Positions 1 to 10,955 of a stretch of DNA of 64,000 nt are shown in pieces. Both the position numbers and the translations under genes were made by a program. The DNA comes from Halichondria panicea (Eukaryota; Porifera; Demospongiae; Suberitida; Halichondriidae). The notes under the pieces were generated by a model that was given only the letters and a program-made list of their open reading frames with translations, ran no database searches and had not been told where the DNA came from. Numbering within the stretch: position 1 is the stretch's first letter; each line of letters begins with the position of its first letter. The DNA lies in the NCBI RefSeq assembly GCF_963675165.1, contig NC_087389.1, positions 3,780,830 through 3,844,829 on the forward strand. Reading direction: 5' to 3'.

Positions 1-192
1 TTATATGATTGTTGCTTTATAGATTCACGATCATTCCCCATAATGTTAAGATCATTACGATAAAAAGTAAATCGCATGTCTGTTATGTCAACACACAGGG
101 TGAATGCTCTCCGAGCATCTTGTTTCGAGAATAATCGTATGATGTACATGCAGTGTATCCAGACTATCTATATACCACAAATTGTTGATGAG

Positions 193-349
193 TACCGTAT
201 GTATAGCGGGTTATTTTCGTATGGTGGATTTTTTGTATTTCGTAATTAATTATTTTTCTGCAATAGGTTCAACGTCCTGCACTATCCTGACTGTACGAAT
301 ACTTAAAATACGAATGGGTAGTTCATAAAAAAATTACCCCTATACGGTA
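193..349. mobile_element. Short inverted-repeat element (MITE), TACCGTAT ends
   Basis: The left end reads TACCGTATGTATAGCGGGTT and the right end is a near inverse (AAAATTACCCCTATACGGTA). The element is about 157 bp with no coding capacity. It sits in the 3' flank of A1 and is present at the same place in all four units, so it predates the array. Related ends occur at 21548-21708 in exportin-5 intron 4. Confidence 0.7.
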
Positions 350-543
350 CTTGTACTTAGTGCTGCTGATCATATGATCTCCAGCCAATCAGCTTGTATA
401 TAGTCACCTGACCATAACTTAATAATGCACGCTATGAAGTAACAATTAAAATAAATGTAGCCATAGAAAACGGGGTTCTATAAATATCTAATGTATCGTG
501 ATACTATTGTTACATTAATTGCTTATGATCACTATCGATAAAC

Positions 544-633
544 TAGCCTCGATCCCAGGCCGAGTTTTCGCTTTTATAACGGTTAGGCAAACAACCGTTA
601 TAAAAGCGAAAACTCGGCCTGGGATCGAGGCTA
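544..633. mobile_element. Perfect 41-bp foldback element with 9-bp target duplication
   Basis: Two perfect 41-bp inverted arms (544-584 and 593-633) flank an 8-bp loop. The element begins TAGCCTCGATCCCAGGCCGA. TCGATAAAC occurs on both sides, and the other three units have the empty site with one TCGATAAAC (for example near 26045). This is therefore a 90-bp insertion that made a 9-bp target duplication, the size typical of Mutator-like transposases. It is present only in unit 1. Confidence 0.85.
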
Positions 634-668
634 TCGATAAACATGCAGTGGTTTAGATGCTGTAGAAT

Positions 669-2423
669 TCAATCCACAAAGTTAGACAATGATGCAAATC
701 TGTTCTGAGTAGGGATTGAATATTGTAATCGAACAGCATGGGCTTGGCGAACAGGTTCGACTGGTGCATCCGGGAGAAGCTCTTTTGTTATTGCATTGTA
801 CATAATCCTCCCTTCTTCGTCAAGCATTGAGTAGAGAGGATTGGGTAAGTTCACGAAAAATTTTTGAAATACTGTTGCAGAGAACATACGACCCAGGCTT
901 GTGTAGGTAAAAGGGCAGCCGAGGATCTGGTTGAAAGTATTGGCAAGGTGAAGCATGCATTCCCATTGAGCTAAGTAGTGGATCCGATCAAGAGCCTTCA
1001 TTTGGTTACGGCAATCCTTAATTTCATCACTGCCTTTACAGAGACACTTTTGAAGGCAGAGAACAAGAGCCAAAATGAAAGCCTTGAATCGATGGTCCAC
1101 ACTTGAGTGAATAGCCATCAGCCAACACCGGCTTGCAACTACTGCTAATTTCAGATCTTCAGAGACATTCTCCAATTCCGCTGAAATTTGTTTGCACTGA
1201 AATACACGTAAAACGATGTCTCTTCGTTTTATTTTGGGCATATCAGGAATATTCAACAAATTGTGTGATCCAAGAATCTCTAAATGCTTCTCATTGAGCA
1301 AGGAGGAAATGTTGTGTTCTTCTAATTTACACAGCGATTTTTGCCTGACCCTCACAATAATTTCAGGGATACTGCCACTTTCATAGCAACTAATGAGAGC
1401 ACCAATAGCATACAGAAGAACCGAATTGGTCACTTTCCAAGCAGACTCTCTCTTTATATCTTCAACAACTAGTATATAATTCCAGATTTTGCTCCCCTTC
1501 AGAATATGGCCTACCAAGAAATGCATTACATTGCGCGAAAACTCTCCTCTTTTGAAACGAGATACAATCCACTGAGGGACTGATGTACTAAATGCTGAGT
1601 GTTGAGACAGGTCTTCAAATGAATGAGGGACAACTTCATAAAACTTACGATCACTAGCGAGTTCTCCTTGATAATCATCAATGTTTAAAGAGGAGTTATT
1701 AAGCTTTTCAACTATTAACTCTACTTTAGCCTCCTGATCAATTCCTAGCTCAGGTAGTGCATGGCGACTGTGAAAGTCGTTGCCAAGACAGTATGGTAAG
1801 AAAAGGCGGATTTGAGGGTGGCTAAAGTTGCATGTTCGATCAAATTTCTGATAGTGAAAATACTGCACCTCTGTTTTAAGGTCTTGTAAATTGTGCGGTA
1901 TGAGAATCAGTCCGTGGTTTATGTTAAAAATGAAGAAATCCGAGTCCAAGCCTAAGACGGGACAGCCAAGATGATTTGCAAGTGACACCACATCTCGATC
2001 AGCTTCACCATCGGCAACAAAGAACCTAGCCCCAATGGTTTTACGAACAGCATCGACAAACACAACTTTTGCCAGATTAGGAACAATCATCTCGTTCTTT
2101 TTAAGCTGTTCAATCTGAGATTTGGCCCTACTCATCATCCTAAGCCGCTGTAAAACTCGATCATCACTAGTTGCTGCCTTTTCATTTTCATAATCAATAC
2201 CATCGACTACCACATAGGCCTCGATTCCGATAGACTTTAGCATTGTAAAGAAATCTAGAACCTTCTCATAAAACTCACAATAATCACCCCATCCAATTCC
2301 ACAAAACAGTTGATAGGACAAGCTAAATCCATCAATGACAATCCTACTGGAAACTTTTCTCAGGGTTACAGACTCGAAGTGCCCCTTCTCGTTCATGTAG
2401 GTGGTTAAGGTCCGAATTCCCAT
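669..2423 (-). CDS. Asteroid-like (ASTE1-type) PIN/XPG-fold nuclease, paralog A1, intact
   Basis: Predicted 584-residue protein from a single uninterrupted exon. I start at the ATG giving MGIRTL, the usual XPG/FEN1-type N-terminus; upstream in-frame codons offer only TTG. The expected metal ligands are visible: D31 (VIDG), D74 (VVDG), E140 and D142 (ADGEAD), D160 and D162 (LDSDFF), and D216 (LGNDFH). Residues 1-230 form the PIN/XPG core; the rest is the family-specific C-terminal region, ending in a tail (PVEPVRQA, QNRFASLS) shared with gene C. Family knowledge: human ASTE1 is longer (near 680 residues) and is reported to act as a structure-specific nuclease in DNA break repair. Which substrate this copy uses is unknown. 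The gene is intronless while the neighbouring exportin-5 is highly split, which fits an old retrocopy origin. It differs from A4 at about 16 residues. Confidence 0.85.
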   Translation of the reverse strand: MGIRTLTTYMNEKGHFESVTLRKVSSRIVIDGFSLSYQLFCGIGWGDYCEFYEKVLDFFTMLKSIGIEAYVVVDGIDYENEKAATSDDRVLQRLRMMSRAKSQIEQLKKNEMIVPNLAKVVFVDAVRKTIGARFFVADGEADRDVVSLANHLGCPVLGLDSDFFIFNINHGLILIPHNLQDLKTEVQYFHYQKFDRTCNFSHPQIRLFLPYCLGNDFHSRHALPELGIDQEAKVELIVEKLNNSSLNIDDYQGELASDRKFYEVVPHSFEDLSQHSAFSTSVPQWIVSRFKRGEFSRNVMHFLVGHILKGSKIWNYILVVEDIKRESAWKVTNSVLLYAIGALISCYESGSIPEIIVRVRQKSLCKLEEHNISSLLNEKHLEILGSHNLLNIPDMPKIKRRDIVLRVFQCKQISAELENVSEDLKLAVVASRCWLMAIHSSVDHRFKAFILALVLCLQKCLCKGSDEIKDCRNQMKALDRIHYLAQWECMLHLANTFNQILGCPFTYTSLGRMFSATVFQKFFVNLPNPLYSMLDEEGRIMYNAITKELLPDAPVEPVRQAHAVRLQYSIPTQNRFASLSNFVD

Positions 2424-4445
2424 GATCAACAATCGATACAGCAATTAAGTTCACAAAAACTTCCTGTCAGTGAATGATCTTGGCCACACACACTACTTGA
2501 ACACAGTCAGTTTTTGTATAGCTATAGATCTAATGCACCATTAGCTGTGATCGCCAAAGCAGCAGTGAAATGAAACTAAATTCACTGACCGATAATTATA
2601 ATACAAAACTGGCTACTACCTATACGGGGAAAAACAATCCCTGAAGTTTTGAAAACCACCATATAAGTACTTATATAGATAGTATTTGTTTGTTATATAA
2701 AAGAGCATTCTTAGAGGCAATAAAATAACATAAATGGTCATACGATCATATGACATATTAAAGCATCCACCCACACCGATTGTAAGGTTTGTCTTGTGAC
2801 AGCTGGTGTCTTATATACAACTAATACCAGAGTATCCAAATTTGAATCAATTTGTGTCAAGCTTCAGTTGAGGGAACTTATTAGTAAAATGTGTACTTCA
2901 TTTTCCACTCTCTCCTCCATAGGCAACTTTTACTGTCATCTTGTTGACTGAGTATACAAGGAATAAAACATGGATGGCATGGATCATGATAACAGCATGT
3001 AAATATCAGAAATAGAGCTCGAGAAAGAGTCAGCCAAATATTTAAGTATATAAGAAAACTTATAAAACAGTTACCTATTATATAGTCACCAACCTGAGCA
3101 TTATCTATAGATTTCCCTCTACCAAAATAATCATCGGACATTATGATGGGTACATTCAATGATGCGTGGATGATTTCTGCTGTATACTGTCACCTGGGTG
3201 GATGAAAAACAGATGCTGAGTACATAGTAGTGTTGTATCTATATTATGGACTATAGTTGGACAATACACCCAATAACGAGATTTACAACTCAAGTGTACT
3301 CATTTTCATTGTTTAGTAGCTATGACGTTCTCAGAACAATCAGATCATTGTTCACTTATTAATAACGACATAATGTCTGTCAGTGAAAGCTCAATGAAGA
3401 TGTGAAAATGCATGCTTTACACTTCACATTAAGTACAACTCACCACTTGAGGAGCTCAGCATTAGATCTCAGTGTTCCAGTCCAGCACTCAAGGAATGCG
3501 ACTAGACCCTCCCACTCTATGTACAGCATGGAACTATGACTGCACTAGCTCTGCATGCATGTGTATATATGCAATACTCACATTAATAACATTGTGCGCA
3601 TTTCAAGATGTCTTGAATAAGTCTAGAGCTTATAAGTATTACCAGGTCTGAGGAGTGCATTTTTTGCAGCTAAGTTTCTGGGAAATCATGCATAAGGTCA
3701 AAATCAGCAATCATCGAAGGAGACAAATGTAATTAGCCTCTGAAAGCCTAACAAAGTCTTACTGAAAAATGGGAGTAAAAAAACTGAGCATCTTTAAATT
3801 ATTGGAAGTCACTACAGGTTAATTTTTTTGACGGTTTCTATTACCTTCAAAACCACCTTCAAAACCAACAAACTGTCTCGAGAAGCTTAACGATTGTATG
3901 ATATTTGTGTCTGTGTAATTAGATCCACCCTTAACCCGTCATAAACTCAATTGTTCATGTAGAAATTTCTTCTGTTCAGCTACAACCGTATATATATATA
4001 TATACAACCCCATTTCTACGAATCTACAAATGTATAGAATGCTAATACAGTCATGCAGTGCTACTTTGTTTCTTTCAATACTTTTATTTATTGTTATGTG
4101 CTGGCTGGACCATAATTTGCCATTTTTCGGCCTTGGACCATGGGCTATAATCCGTGGTAAGGCAAAATTATCAATTATCTCCAGAACTAAAGTATTTTTG
4201 GACAATATTTTCTTATCAAAAGTTAGAAAATTTATCAAGCTTACTAATTTTTGGACCCTAGCCGTAAGATCTTCTTCAAATCTCCCTAACCGAAATGGAA
4301 AAACTAATAATTTTGAGCACTGCAAAGGATGTGTAGGTATGTTTGAACCTTTTATAAGATATTATAGCCAAACTATCTATATATATAGATGTTGTGACAA
4401 AGTTCGAAAACTTAGCCGGAAACCGTTGGCCTTTTCTCTCCCTAT
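2424..4445. other. 5' flank of A1, no intact gene seen
   Basis: AT-rich flank conserved in units 2-4. It should hold the A promoter, but I see no convincing core element. Minus-strand blocks around 2990-3720 look like decayed exons (for example residues NVPIIMSDD near 3130-3155 and MLYIEWEGLVAF near 3500-3530) with AG/GT borders, but the frames do not join. The family of origin is not recognised. Plus-strand open frames here are low-complexity and not credible. Confidence 0.4.
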
Positions 4446-4819
4446 CAGTGGCGGATCTAGGATTCTTGAAAGGGGGGTTCCAGGGCTCAAGGACTGTTAA
4501 ATTTACCAAAAAGGTCGTCACTTCTTCTAAACAGTGAGCATGCGCATTAACACACCGAATTTTTTCCTAAAAAAAAGGTCATCACTTTTCATGAAGCAGT
4601 CTGCATGCACTCGCTGGAGAGTTTTTAGCCTTCATAGTCACTAAAACTGCACAAACAAAGCTTCGCAGGACTAACAAGGACTAAAGGTAAGTGAGAAGTG
4701 CATGTGAAAGCTAGTAAGAAAGGAACAACTTGCTAACTAGTTGCTTGAGCCTCCCACTCACTTCTTTCTCAAAGGGGGGTTCAATTGAACCCAAAGAACC
4801 CCCTCTGGATCCGCCACTG
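4446..4819. mobile_element. hAT-like non-autonomous element, unit 1 only
   Basis: The 374-bp insertion starts CAGTGGCGGATC and ends GATCCGCCACTG, the classic inverted end of animal hAT MITEs, with G-rich and C-rich blocks just inside. Units 2 and 3 have the uninterrupted site (around 30330 and 48465). An imperfect CCTAT-containing duplication flanks it; a clean 8-bp target duplication is not visible. It has no coding capacity. Confidence 0.8.
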
Positions 4820-5115
4820 CCTATATATCCAATTACCCAATAACAATTGTTTACTCAACCTTAATCATGGAAACATTTTTGGATACATGCACTGTAGCTT
4901 ATTCATTCACCTATACACATGCACTGGTATCAAATCAGCACATTTTCTTAGAAATTTACATTTAAGTACAACTACTCACATATATTTTTTGGTATGGTTT
5001 ATATATACTCTCTATGGACTGGATGCACTTGTACACATTACACATTTTTTGGTTTTACTTTCACAACAGTCTCTTCTTACTAGGTATAGTCTTGCATGAG
5101 AGCAGCATAGGTTTA

Positions 5116-5690
5116 ACAAACAGGTTCTACTTGTGAGGAGAATTTCTTTTGTTATCGCTTCGTACATACAAGCACTTCGAAGTCCAACCTTGTATGAACG
5201 CCTGGACCGCTTGTAAAAAATAAGTGAAATACTGTTGCTGAGAACATTCGGCCCAGACTATAGTGTAGGTAAATGGATAGTTTGGGATTTGATTGAATGA
5301 ACGCAAGGTTCCACTGTGCTAAATAGTGGATTCGGCAAAGGTGAGTCATTGAATGTTCTCGGTGTTATCCTGCTTCATCAATCTGTCGAGCTCCACTACA
5401 CGTTTGAAAGTAGAAAACTAGAGGTGAAATGAAAGCCTCGAAATTATAATCAATATTGTGAATAATATTTTTCAGCCAGCATCGGCTCACAATTACCACT
5501 AACTTCAGCTTTTCTGAAATGTTTTTCCAAAGTCTTTGAAACCGATTTGCAGTGAAATACTCGCAAAAGAATTTTCTCTCTATCTATAGTAGTAGGGGCA
5601 TATCAGAGATCGTTTGTAGGTCATGTGACCTGAGTATACTTAAATGCTTTGATGAGAGGTTGATTTCATTATCCACAAGTGCACACTAGC
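5116..5690 (-). pseudogene. Pseudogene D1, C-terminal part of a decayed Asteroid-like gene
   Basis: Minus-strand sequence aligned with the 3' half of gene A. It covers the region encoding the C-terminal tail (near 5125-5170), the QW-containing segment (near 5300-5345) and the preceding block up to about 5650. Small deletions and frameshifts break it throughout. The matching 5' half lies 5.5 kb to the right (11195-12105). The last 90 bp or so (5600-5690) is repeated at 11198-11300, so the gene C segment is bracketed by a direct repeat of D sequence. In units 2 and 3 the two halves are contiguous. Confidence 0.75.
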
Positions 5691-6163
5691 ATAGATTGAA
5701 AAGAGAGGGATTGGCAACGGGGTGCACTTCCGGTGCCATCCATGTTTCCCCGCGCGGTTTTAATCGAGGCTTACTCCTAACGTGTGAGTCTAAACATGAA
5801 TAATTCTGAGCATTGTTTTTTACTGTCTGTAAAGTCACATGAACTTATCCTCATGCTTATGGCCATTTGGGACACAGCACACTACTTAGTAACACAACCT
5901 TAGCTATATCATAGGTGGTATAGGAACATGCGCTACTTCATGACAATCACGATTATGTTTTCTAAATGATACCCATGCACCATCAGGGGGGGCATTTGTT
6001 TAAGTGTTCGAGGGATCTTTGAGAAGCATGCATTAGACACAATAAGTTTCCCCGGGAGTTTTAGGGCGAAACACGGGAGGTTTTTCAGGCCCATCTGTGT
6101 AAACTCAATGTAAAGCATCACGTAAACTGCCTCCGTTGCCAATCCCTCTCTCTTCAATCTATG
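5690..6163. mobile_element. Inverted-repeat element at the left edge of the gene C segment
   Basis: The left end CATAGATTGAAAAGAGAGGG matches, in inverse, the right end at 6131-6163 (TTGCCAATCCCTCTCTCTTC, then AATCTATG), giving about 32-bp inverted ends with one or two mismatches. The interior is noncoding. No sure target duplication is seen. The element begins exactly where the D1 left half ends, so it marks a breakpoint. Confidence 0.65.
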
Positions 6164-6730
6164 GTACTAGTTAGTTGCAGTATTGAACTCAGCCCTCGTG
6201 CTTCAGTGCAATATATGCCATACATTCCTATACAGCTGGTTCCCATGTATGTTAACTATAACTTTAAAATCTAGTTTAGGGCAGCCAGAACTGGCCGGTG
6301 TATACGGAATAGCGAGTGGTTGCATTTCAGGGCAAGTTTTGTGCAGTAACTAGCAAACTAAACGACGAGTATATCGAGGTGACCGTGCTTCAAAAAGCCG
6401 GAGCAGCGAGAATCTACTACATAACGTTACAGATACTGTTTATGCACAATCATCATCATCATAAATTATATGTACGCATGCATGCATGCAGCAAAATACA
6501 AACATAATTATAAAGTTTTACTAAAGGAGGGTAACTGAAACTTGTTCACAAGAAAAAGAACAGCGATATAAATTATTCTCTATAGGTGTTTTATCTATAT
6601 TATATGCAGTGTGCCGAAAGTTTTGCGTCTTGTTGAAACATCCCATGCAATAAATACAACGAAACCTACCTATTGTAAACACACATGTACGCACTATTAC
6701 AACTGCATGAACTGCATGCACACACAATAA
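6164..6730. other. Spacer between element and gene C, with an exportin-5-intron-like relic
   Basis: No gene is seen. Positions 6304-6423 resemble 23772-23912, the piece of exportin-5 intron 3 that runs up to exon 3 (shared blocks include CAAGTTTTGTGCAGTA, ATATCGAGGTGACCGT and GCGAGAATCTACTA). This is either a dispersed repeat or a leftover of an older exportin-5 copy. Confidence 0.45.
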
Positions 6731-8464
6731 CTAAGACAGCTGAGCAAACCTATTCTGAGTTACAATTGCTTGCGGTCTGGGAGCACGTACAACTTGGGCT
6801 TGACGAACAGGTTCAACTGGTGCGTCAGGGAGTAGTTTTTTCGTTATTGCATCGTAGATATCTCTAGTACCTTCTTCGTCAAGTTTAGAATCGAGAGAGT
6901 CGGGTTGGCTCGTAAAAAAATTCAGAAATACTGTCGTAGAAAACAGATGACCAAGACTCGTGTAGGGAAAAGGAGAGCCGAGGATTTGATTAAAATCAAT
7001 CACTAGGTGCATCATGCATTCCCACTGAGCTAAGTGGTGGATCCTGCGAAGGCGTCCCATTTCATTTGGAGGAATTTCAAACTCGGATCTAGATCTAGAA
7101 TAGCACGTGTGAAAGCAGAAAACTAGTGCAAGAATGAAAGCCTTGAATTGATGATCAATGCTGTGAATGACGCTCTTTAACCAACATCTGCTAGCAACTA
7201 CTGCTAACTTCAGCTCGTCTGGAATTTTCCGTAGCGTCTTACACACAGACTTGCAGTGGAAGACTCGTAAAAGGTTCATCTCACGATCTTCCGAGGGACA
7301 ATCTCGGATATTCAGCAAGTTAAACGAGCCAAGAATATTCCTGTGCCTATCTAACAGAGCAACTTTATTGGCTTCAAAATTATATGACTTTGGCTTGCGG
7401 CAAACTCGTACAGGAGGAGTTTCGCATCTTTCAAGGCTGAGCAGTGCACCAGCAATGAACGGAAAGACAGTATTCGTCACCTCTGAAGCGGATTCTTTAT
7501 TCACATCTTCGATGGCTATAGTGTAATTCCAGGTTTTGGTATCCTTGCTTGCAAGAAATCTCATTGAAATGTGCGAGAACTGGCCTACTTTAAATTGCAT
7601 TACGACCCACTCAGGGACTAAGGGGTTAAAACGACTTAAAAACCTAGACTGAGATAATTCTTCAAACGAGTGAGGGTCTACACGATAAAACTTGTAATCT
7701 TCTGCAACTGTGTTCTGGAAATCATCAAACTTCACTCTACCTTTAAGTTTCGAGACAACAGTTCCCACCGAAGCATATTTTTCAATCTGTAATTCAGGGA
7801 GAGCGTTGGAACCATGAAAATCATTTCCAACACAATAGGGTATCAGAAGACGAGCATCAGAACTGAGGTTGTAGGCAGAATCAAATGAATGATAAGTAAA
7901 GCAAGGCACTACTCCATGCAGATTCGTTACTCCACCTCTACCATCATCAATGGGAATGTACCCACCTTCAATGTTGAAAATCAAGTAGTCGGAATCAAAG
8001 CCAAATACAGGGCAACAAAGATGATTTGCAAGACGGACAACGTCCTGATCTGCTTCACCATCAGCGACAAAGTATTTCACTGAGGAATCACAAACAGCAT
8101 CTATAAACACGGTCTTGGCCATGAAAGAGATAACAATCTCAAAAGGTGAAAGCTCATCGACTCGAGAATCAATCTGCCACAATCTCTGAAGACGTTGTCC
8201 ATCTCTACGTCTGCTGGTTTCCAACTTTCTATTTTCACAGTCAACACCATCTATAACAACATACACTTTTATTTCACGATTCAAGTCTGAAAGATAAGCG
8301 GTAACCTTTTTATAAAATTGACAGTAATCTCCACTTTTAACTCCAAGATAAAGCTTATAGCACAAAGCATAGCCATCAATGACAATACTTGACATATTCC
8401 TGATATTTGTTTGCACAATACGATTTGTCTCCTTGATGTAGGAAGTTAGCTTTGGTATCCCCAT
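6731..8464 (-). CDS. Asteroid-like (ASTE1-type) PIN/XPG-fold nuclease, paralog C, intact
   Basis: Predicted 577-residue protein from one exon, starting at the ATG for MGIPKL. It is a distinct paralog, clearly closer to A than to B: it shares with A the C-terminal LLPDAPVEPVRQA and TQNRFAQLS blocks, but differs along the whole length. All metal ligands are present: D30 (VIDG), D72 (VIDG), E137 and D139 (ADGEAD), D157 and D159 (FDSDYL), D214 (VGNDFH). It is the only copy in the window and lies inside a 5.5-kb segment absent from units 2 and 3. A 54-bp piece of a C-type gene (coding for the EDVNKESA region) survives in every D pseudogene, so C-like genes were once present in all units. Intactness over 1.7 kb with conserved catalytic residues argues for a working protein. 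Its cellular role is not deducible here. Confidence 0.85.
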   Translation of the reverse strand: MGIPKLTSYIKETNRIVQTNIRNMSSIVIDGYALCYKLYLGVKSGDYCQFYKKVTAYLSDLNREIKVYVVIDGVDCENRKLETSRRRDGQRLQRLWQIDSRVDELSPFEIVISFMAKTVFIDAVCDSSVKYFVADGEADQDVVRLANHLCCPVFGFDSDYLIFNIEGGYIPIDDGRGGVTNLHGVVPCFTYHSFDSAYNLSSDARLLIPYCVGNDFHGSNALPELQIEKYASVGTVVSKLKGRVKFDDFQNTVAEDYKFYRVDPHSFEELSQSRFLSRFNPLVPEWVVMQFKVGQFSHISMRFLASKDTKTWNYTIAIEDVNKESASEVTNTVFPFIAGALLSLERCETPPVRVCRKPKSYNFEANKVALLDRHRNILGSFNLLNIRDCPSEDREMNLLRVFHCKSVCKTLRKIPDELKLAVVASRCWLKSVIHSIDHQFKAFILALVFCFHTCYSRSRSEFEIPPNEMGRLRRIHHLAQWECMMHLVIDFNQILGSPFPYTSLGHLFSTTVFLNFFTSQPDSLDSKLDEEGTRDIYDAITKKLLPDAPVEPVRQAQVVRAPRPQAIVTQNRFAQLS

Positions 8465-8648
8465 CTTAGACAACAATCTCAGTTTCTATTTAATGTAGTG
8501 TTTTGACTCTACTTTAAAAGAGTGTACTGTCATCATTGATGATACATAATTTCAAAAAGGATGCAGTTACCAAGACACCAACATGCTATGAATTCCTAAC
8601 AGATATACTCACTCTAAAAACATAGGTGTGCTGGGCATACCTAATTAG

Positions 8649-8750
8649 CCAATGCATTACCTATTATTAGATAACTATTATTAGATACCAATGCATTACC
8701 TATTATTAGATACCTATTATTAGATACCAATGCATTACCTATTATTAGAT
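8649..8750. repeat. Tandem repeat upstream of gene C
   Basis: About two and a half copies of a roughly 40-bp unit containing CCAATGCATTACCTATTATT and TAGATA. It begins about 185 bp upstream of the C start codon, in the presumed promoter region. CCAAT occurs in each copy, but a regulatory role is only a guess. Confidence 0.7.
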
Positions 8751-8863
8751 CATGTTTGCCATAAATACTGCAATTTGATTGGCTAAAGGAAGTGTTCTAA
8801 TCCAACTTAGTTACTAGTAGCCCAGAATCCAGCAATCTGATTGGTCAGTACAGGGTTTATGTA

Positions 8864-8953
8864 TTAGTTATTGCCCAGCCAGGCGGCCCTCGGGCATTAT
8901 ATTGCTCCAGTGCAATATATGGCATGTTGCACGAGGGCGCCTGCAATAACTAA
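8864..8953. repeat. 90-bp imperfect palindrome
   Basis: The outer arms TTAGTTATTG and CAATAACTAA enclose GCCCTCG/CGAGGGC arms and an inner GCATTATATTGC / GCAATATATGGC pair. Similar GTGCAATATATGG words recur at about 6210 and 9140. It is probably another small foldback element. Confidence 0.6.
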
Positions 8954-9876
8954 CTTGTTGCCCAATGACGTTAAACTCGTCTGACTGGTCATATAAATCG
9001 TAATAAAAGACATGTGTTTTGAAGGAATTTAGTGTATTCATTAGTTTTGCTGAATTCCATAGTAAATTTTTTAGGTTTTCTTCCCACTAGTAGTTGTAAA
9101 GGCATAAGTCCCAAATGGGCATTATGCCATATAATGCAGTGCAATATATGGTAGCCATGGCAGTGATGCAACATGCCATATACTGAGCACTGGGTTGCTT
9201 TGATCTGCCCACTCACTGGGCAACAAATCTGTTTAATGATCAATATCTCACCCACGAGCCAATGTCCAAAGCTCTTCAAGTCCCCAAGCATAACACAGCA
9301 ACTGAACATTACTTGGAACAGGGTTTATCTCGGTGCGCGGTGGATGAAAGAACTAGTAAAATGGTAGGCATTAGGCCACAACAAGAGGTAGTTCTGTTTC
9401 TGGTCAGGTTGCTTCTCTGATTACGTGAGGCCAGTTATTCAATGACAACGTATTGTTATTGAATAACGGCAGTGGCCGAAAATGTTAGTAAAAACTGCAG
9501 ATAACTTCATCATACACGATTGAAATCAGGTATATACTAATTATACTAAGGTGACATGTTTTCACAGGTATATTAATTGCTATTCAGCGAATGCGCAAAA
9601 ATGTGTACTCACAGATAATTGGAAAATGCAATGAATCTCATTCAAACCACTTGCGAGATTAGAAACACCATAAATAATTCACAACTTGAGCAGAATTTAA
9701 TACCAGCTAAACAGTAAAATCGCCAAAAAAATCTATCTGTGAACTACATATTTATTTTTCATTGTGGTCAGACATTGTAAAACCATACCCACATGATGTC
9801 ATAGATTAGGATGCTGATAGGCTGAGCAGCTAAGCTATATACCACACTCAATATAGAGTGGGCGTTGAAGAGTGAA
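8954..9876. other. Noncoding stretch right of gene C
   Basis: I see no gene. It contains a hairpin at 9434-9467 with arms GTTATTCAAT / ATTGAATAAC (15-bp arms, one mismatch) and a repeated GTGCAATATATGG word near 9140. It is absent from units 2 and 3. Confidence 0.4.
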
Positions 9877-10067
9877 TACCGTATTACTAGAATGTTTTGC
9901 GAGCATCAAACATTTGCGAACTTTGCGAGGGCTGATCAATTCGCAACAATAAGATCCACACGATCCTTGCCAGAACGCAATAGTTAGATCGCAAAGGGTC
10001 AACTTTTCTGCTGATTTGGCTCATTCCAAAAGGTTTTTCACCAGCAAAATACTCTAGTAATACGGTA
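9877..10067. mobile_element. MITE with TACCGTATTACTAGA ends
   Basis: The left end is TACCGTATTACTAGAATGTT and the right end, read in inverse, is TACCGTATTACTAGAGTATT, giving about 24-bp inverted ends with two mismatches. The interior is noncoding and rich in TTGCGA words. It is 191 bp long and found only in the gene C segment. Confidence 0.75.
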
Positions 10068-10210
10068 CATAAAATTCCACTGGAACAACAACTCCACATG
10101 CATGCACACTGTTGCCAGACCCTGAGTGAGTGAAGGAGCGGGACTAGCGAGACTAAGTCTACTTTTGCCGTACTTCCGGTGCATACATCGATCGACATGA
10201 TCGATCATAT

Positions 10211-10460
10211 CTTACCTGACTATAATTATACACTCTGCTCTCCTGCTTGATTGGACGACGATCTTGTTGCCAGACACAGGTAATGAGGTCTCGACACAGC
10301 AAGCCAACAAGGCATCCTAAATCGACCATTACGTTACATGCATACAGCCATCCATATCCATCATAGACACTACAGTAGAATCTGTATCTATGCAGCCTCT
10401 AGCCATCTTGCATGCAACCTGGTGGTATCTTTTTGCAGCATTCAGCCCCTCCCACTTCCG
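10211..10460 (-). pseudogene. Decayed exportin-5 exon 1
   Basis: Minus-strand sequence aligned with exportin-5 exon 1 of the array (24981-25165). Shared blocks include the donor border (CTTACCTGACT), TGAGGTCTCGACACAGCA, CAACAAGGCATCCT and TTGCAGCATTCAGCCCCTCC. Indels destroy the frame, and a 60-bp stretch has been replaced. No other exons are attached. It is much more diverged than the three exportin-5 copies are from each other, so it marks an older duplication round. Confidence 0.7.
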
Positions 10461-10524
10461 TATTGGGGAGAGCGTGACCACCCCGACTGACTAGTTGGGC
10501 GGAGTCCAACCAACGCTGAGCGAT

Positions 10525-10955
10525 AGGAGGTTGGACACGCATCATCATGACGCTTTCAGTCATGTGATAATTATAAACCTTTATAGAATTCCTTTGAGGT
10601 CAAAGGTGAGAATGTAAAAGCTTATCAGGCAAGTAAGAGTAGAGAACGCTAAAGAGAAACAGATTAATGGTGCTCTGACCTCCTCTGCTCATATAGATCA
10701 TAATCCTGTTAAACAAAAATTGGAAAGTGTCAAAAAAATCTAGATCCATCTTTGAATCTTTTCAACAGTGTAGGGAAGGTGAGAGGGCAGTGGGAATGCT
10801 CCTAGACCACTTCTGGGTACTTGCAGTGTCTCTGTACAGCCTACAAAACAGTGGAGCATCAAGGTGCCTAATGGTGCCTAATCGGCCATTTTAATTAGAT
10901 TCTTATGAGCGCACGTGATAAAACCTGACGGTGGATGACGCACGTCCAACCTCCT
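10525..10955. mobile_element. Possible foldback element with AGGAGGTTGGAC ends
   Basis: AGGAGGTTGGAC at 10525 is mirrored by GTCCAACCTCCT ending at 10955, with further weak matches just inside each end. The interior is noncoding. No target duplication was found, so this is tentative. Confidence 0.4.

Noticed and set aside
4030-4500. 156-codon open frame on the plus strand
   Set aside because: No recognisable domain, overlaps the hAT-like insertion, and the matching stretches in units 2 and 3 are interrupted by stops and a different insertion.
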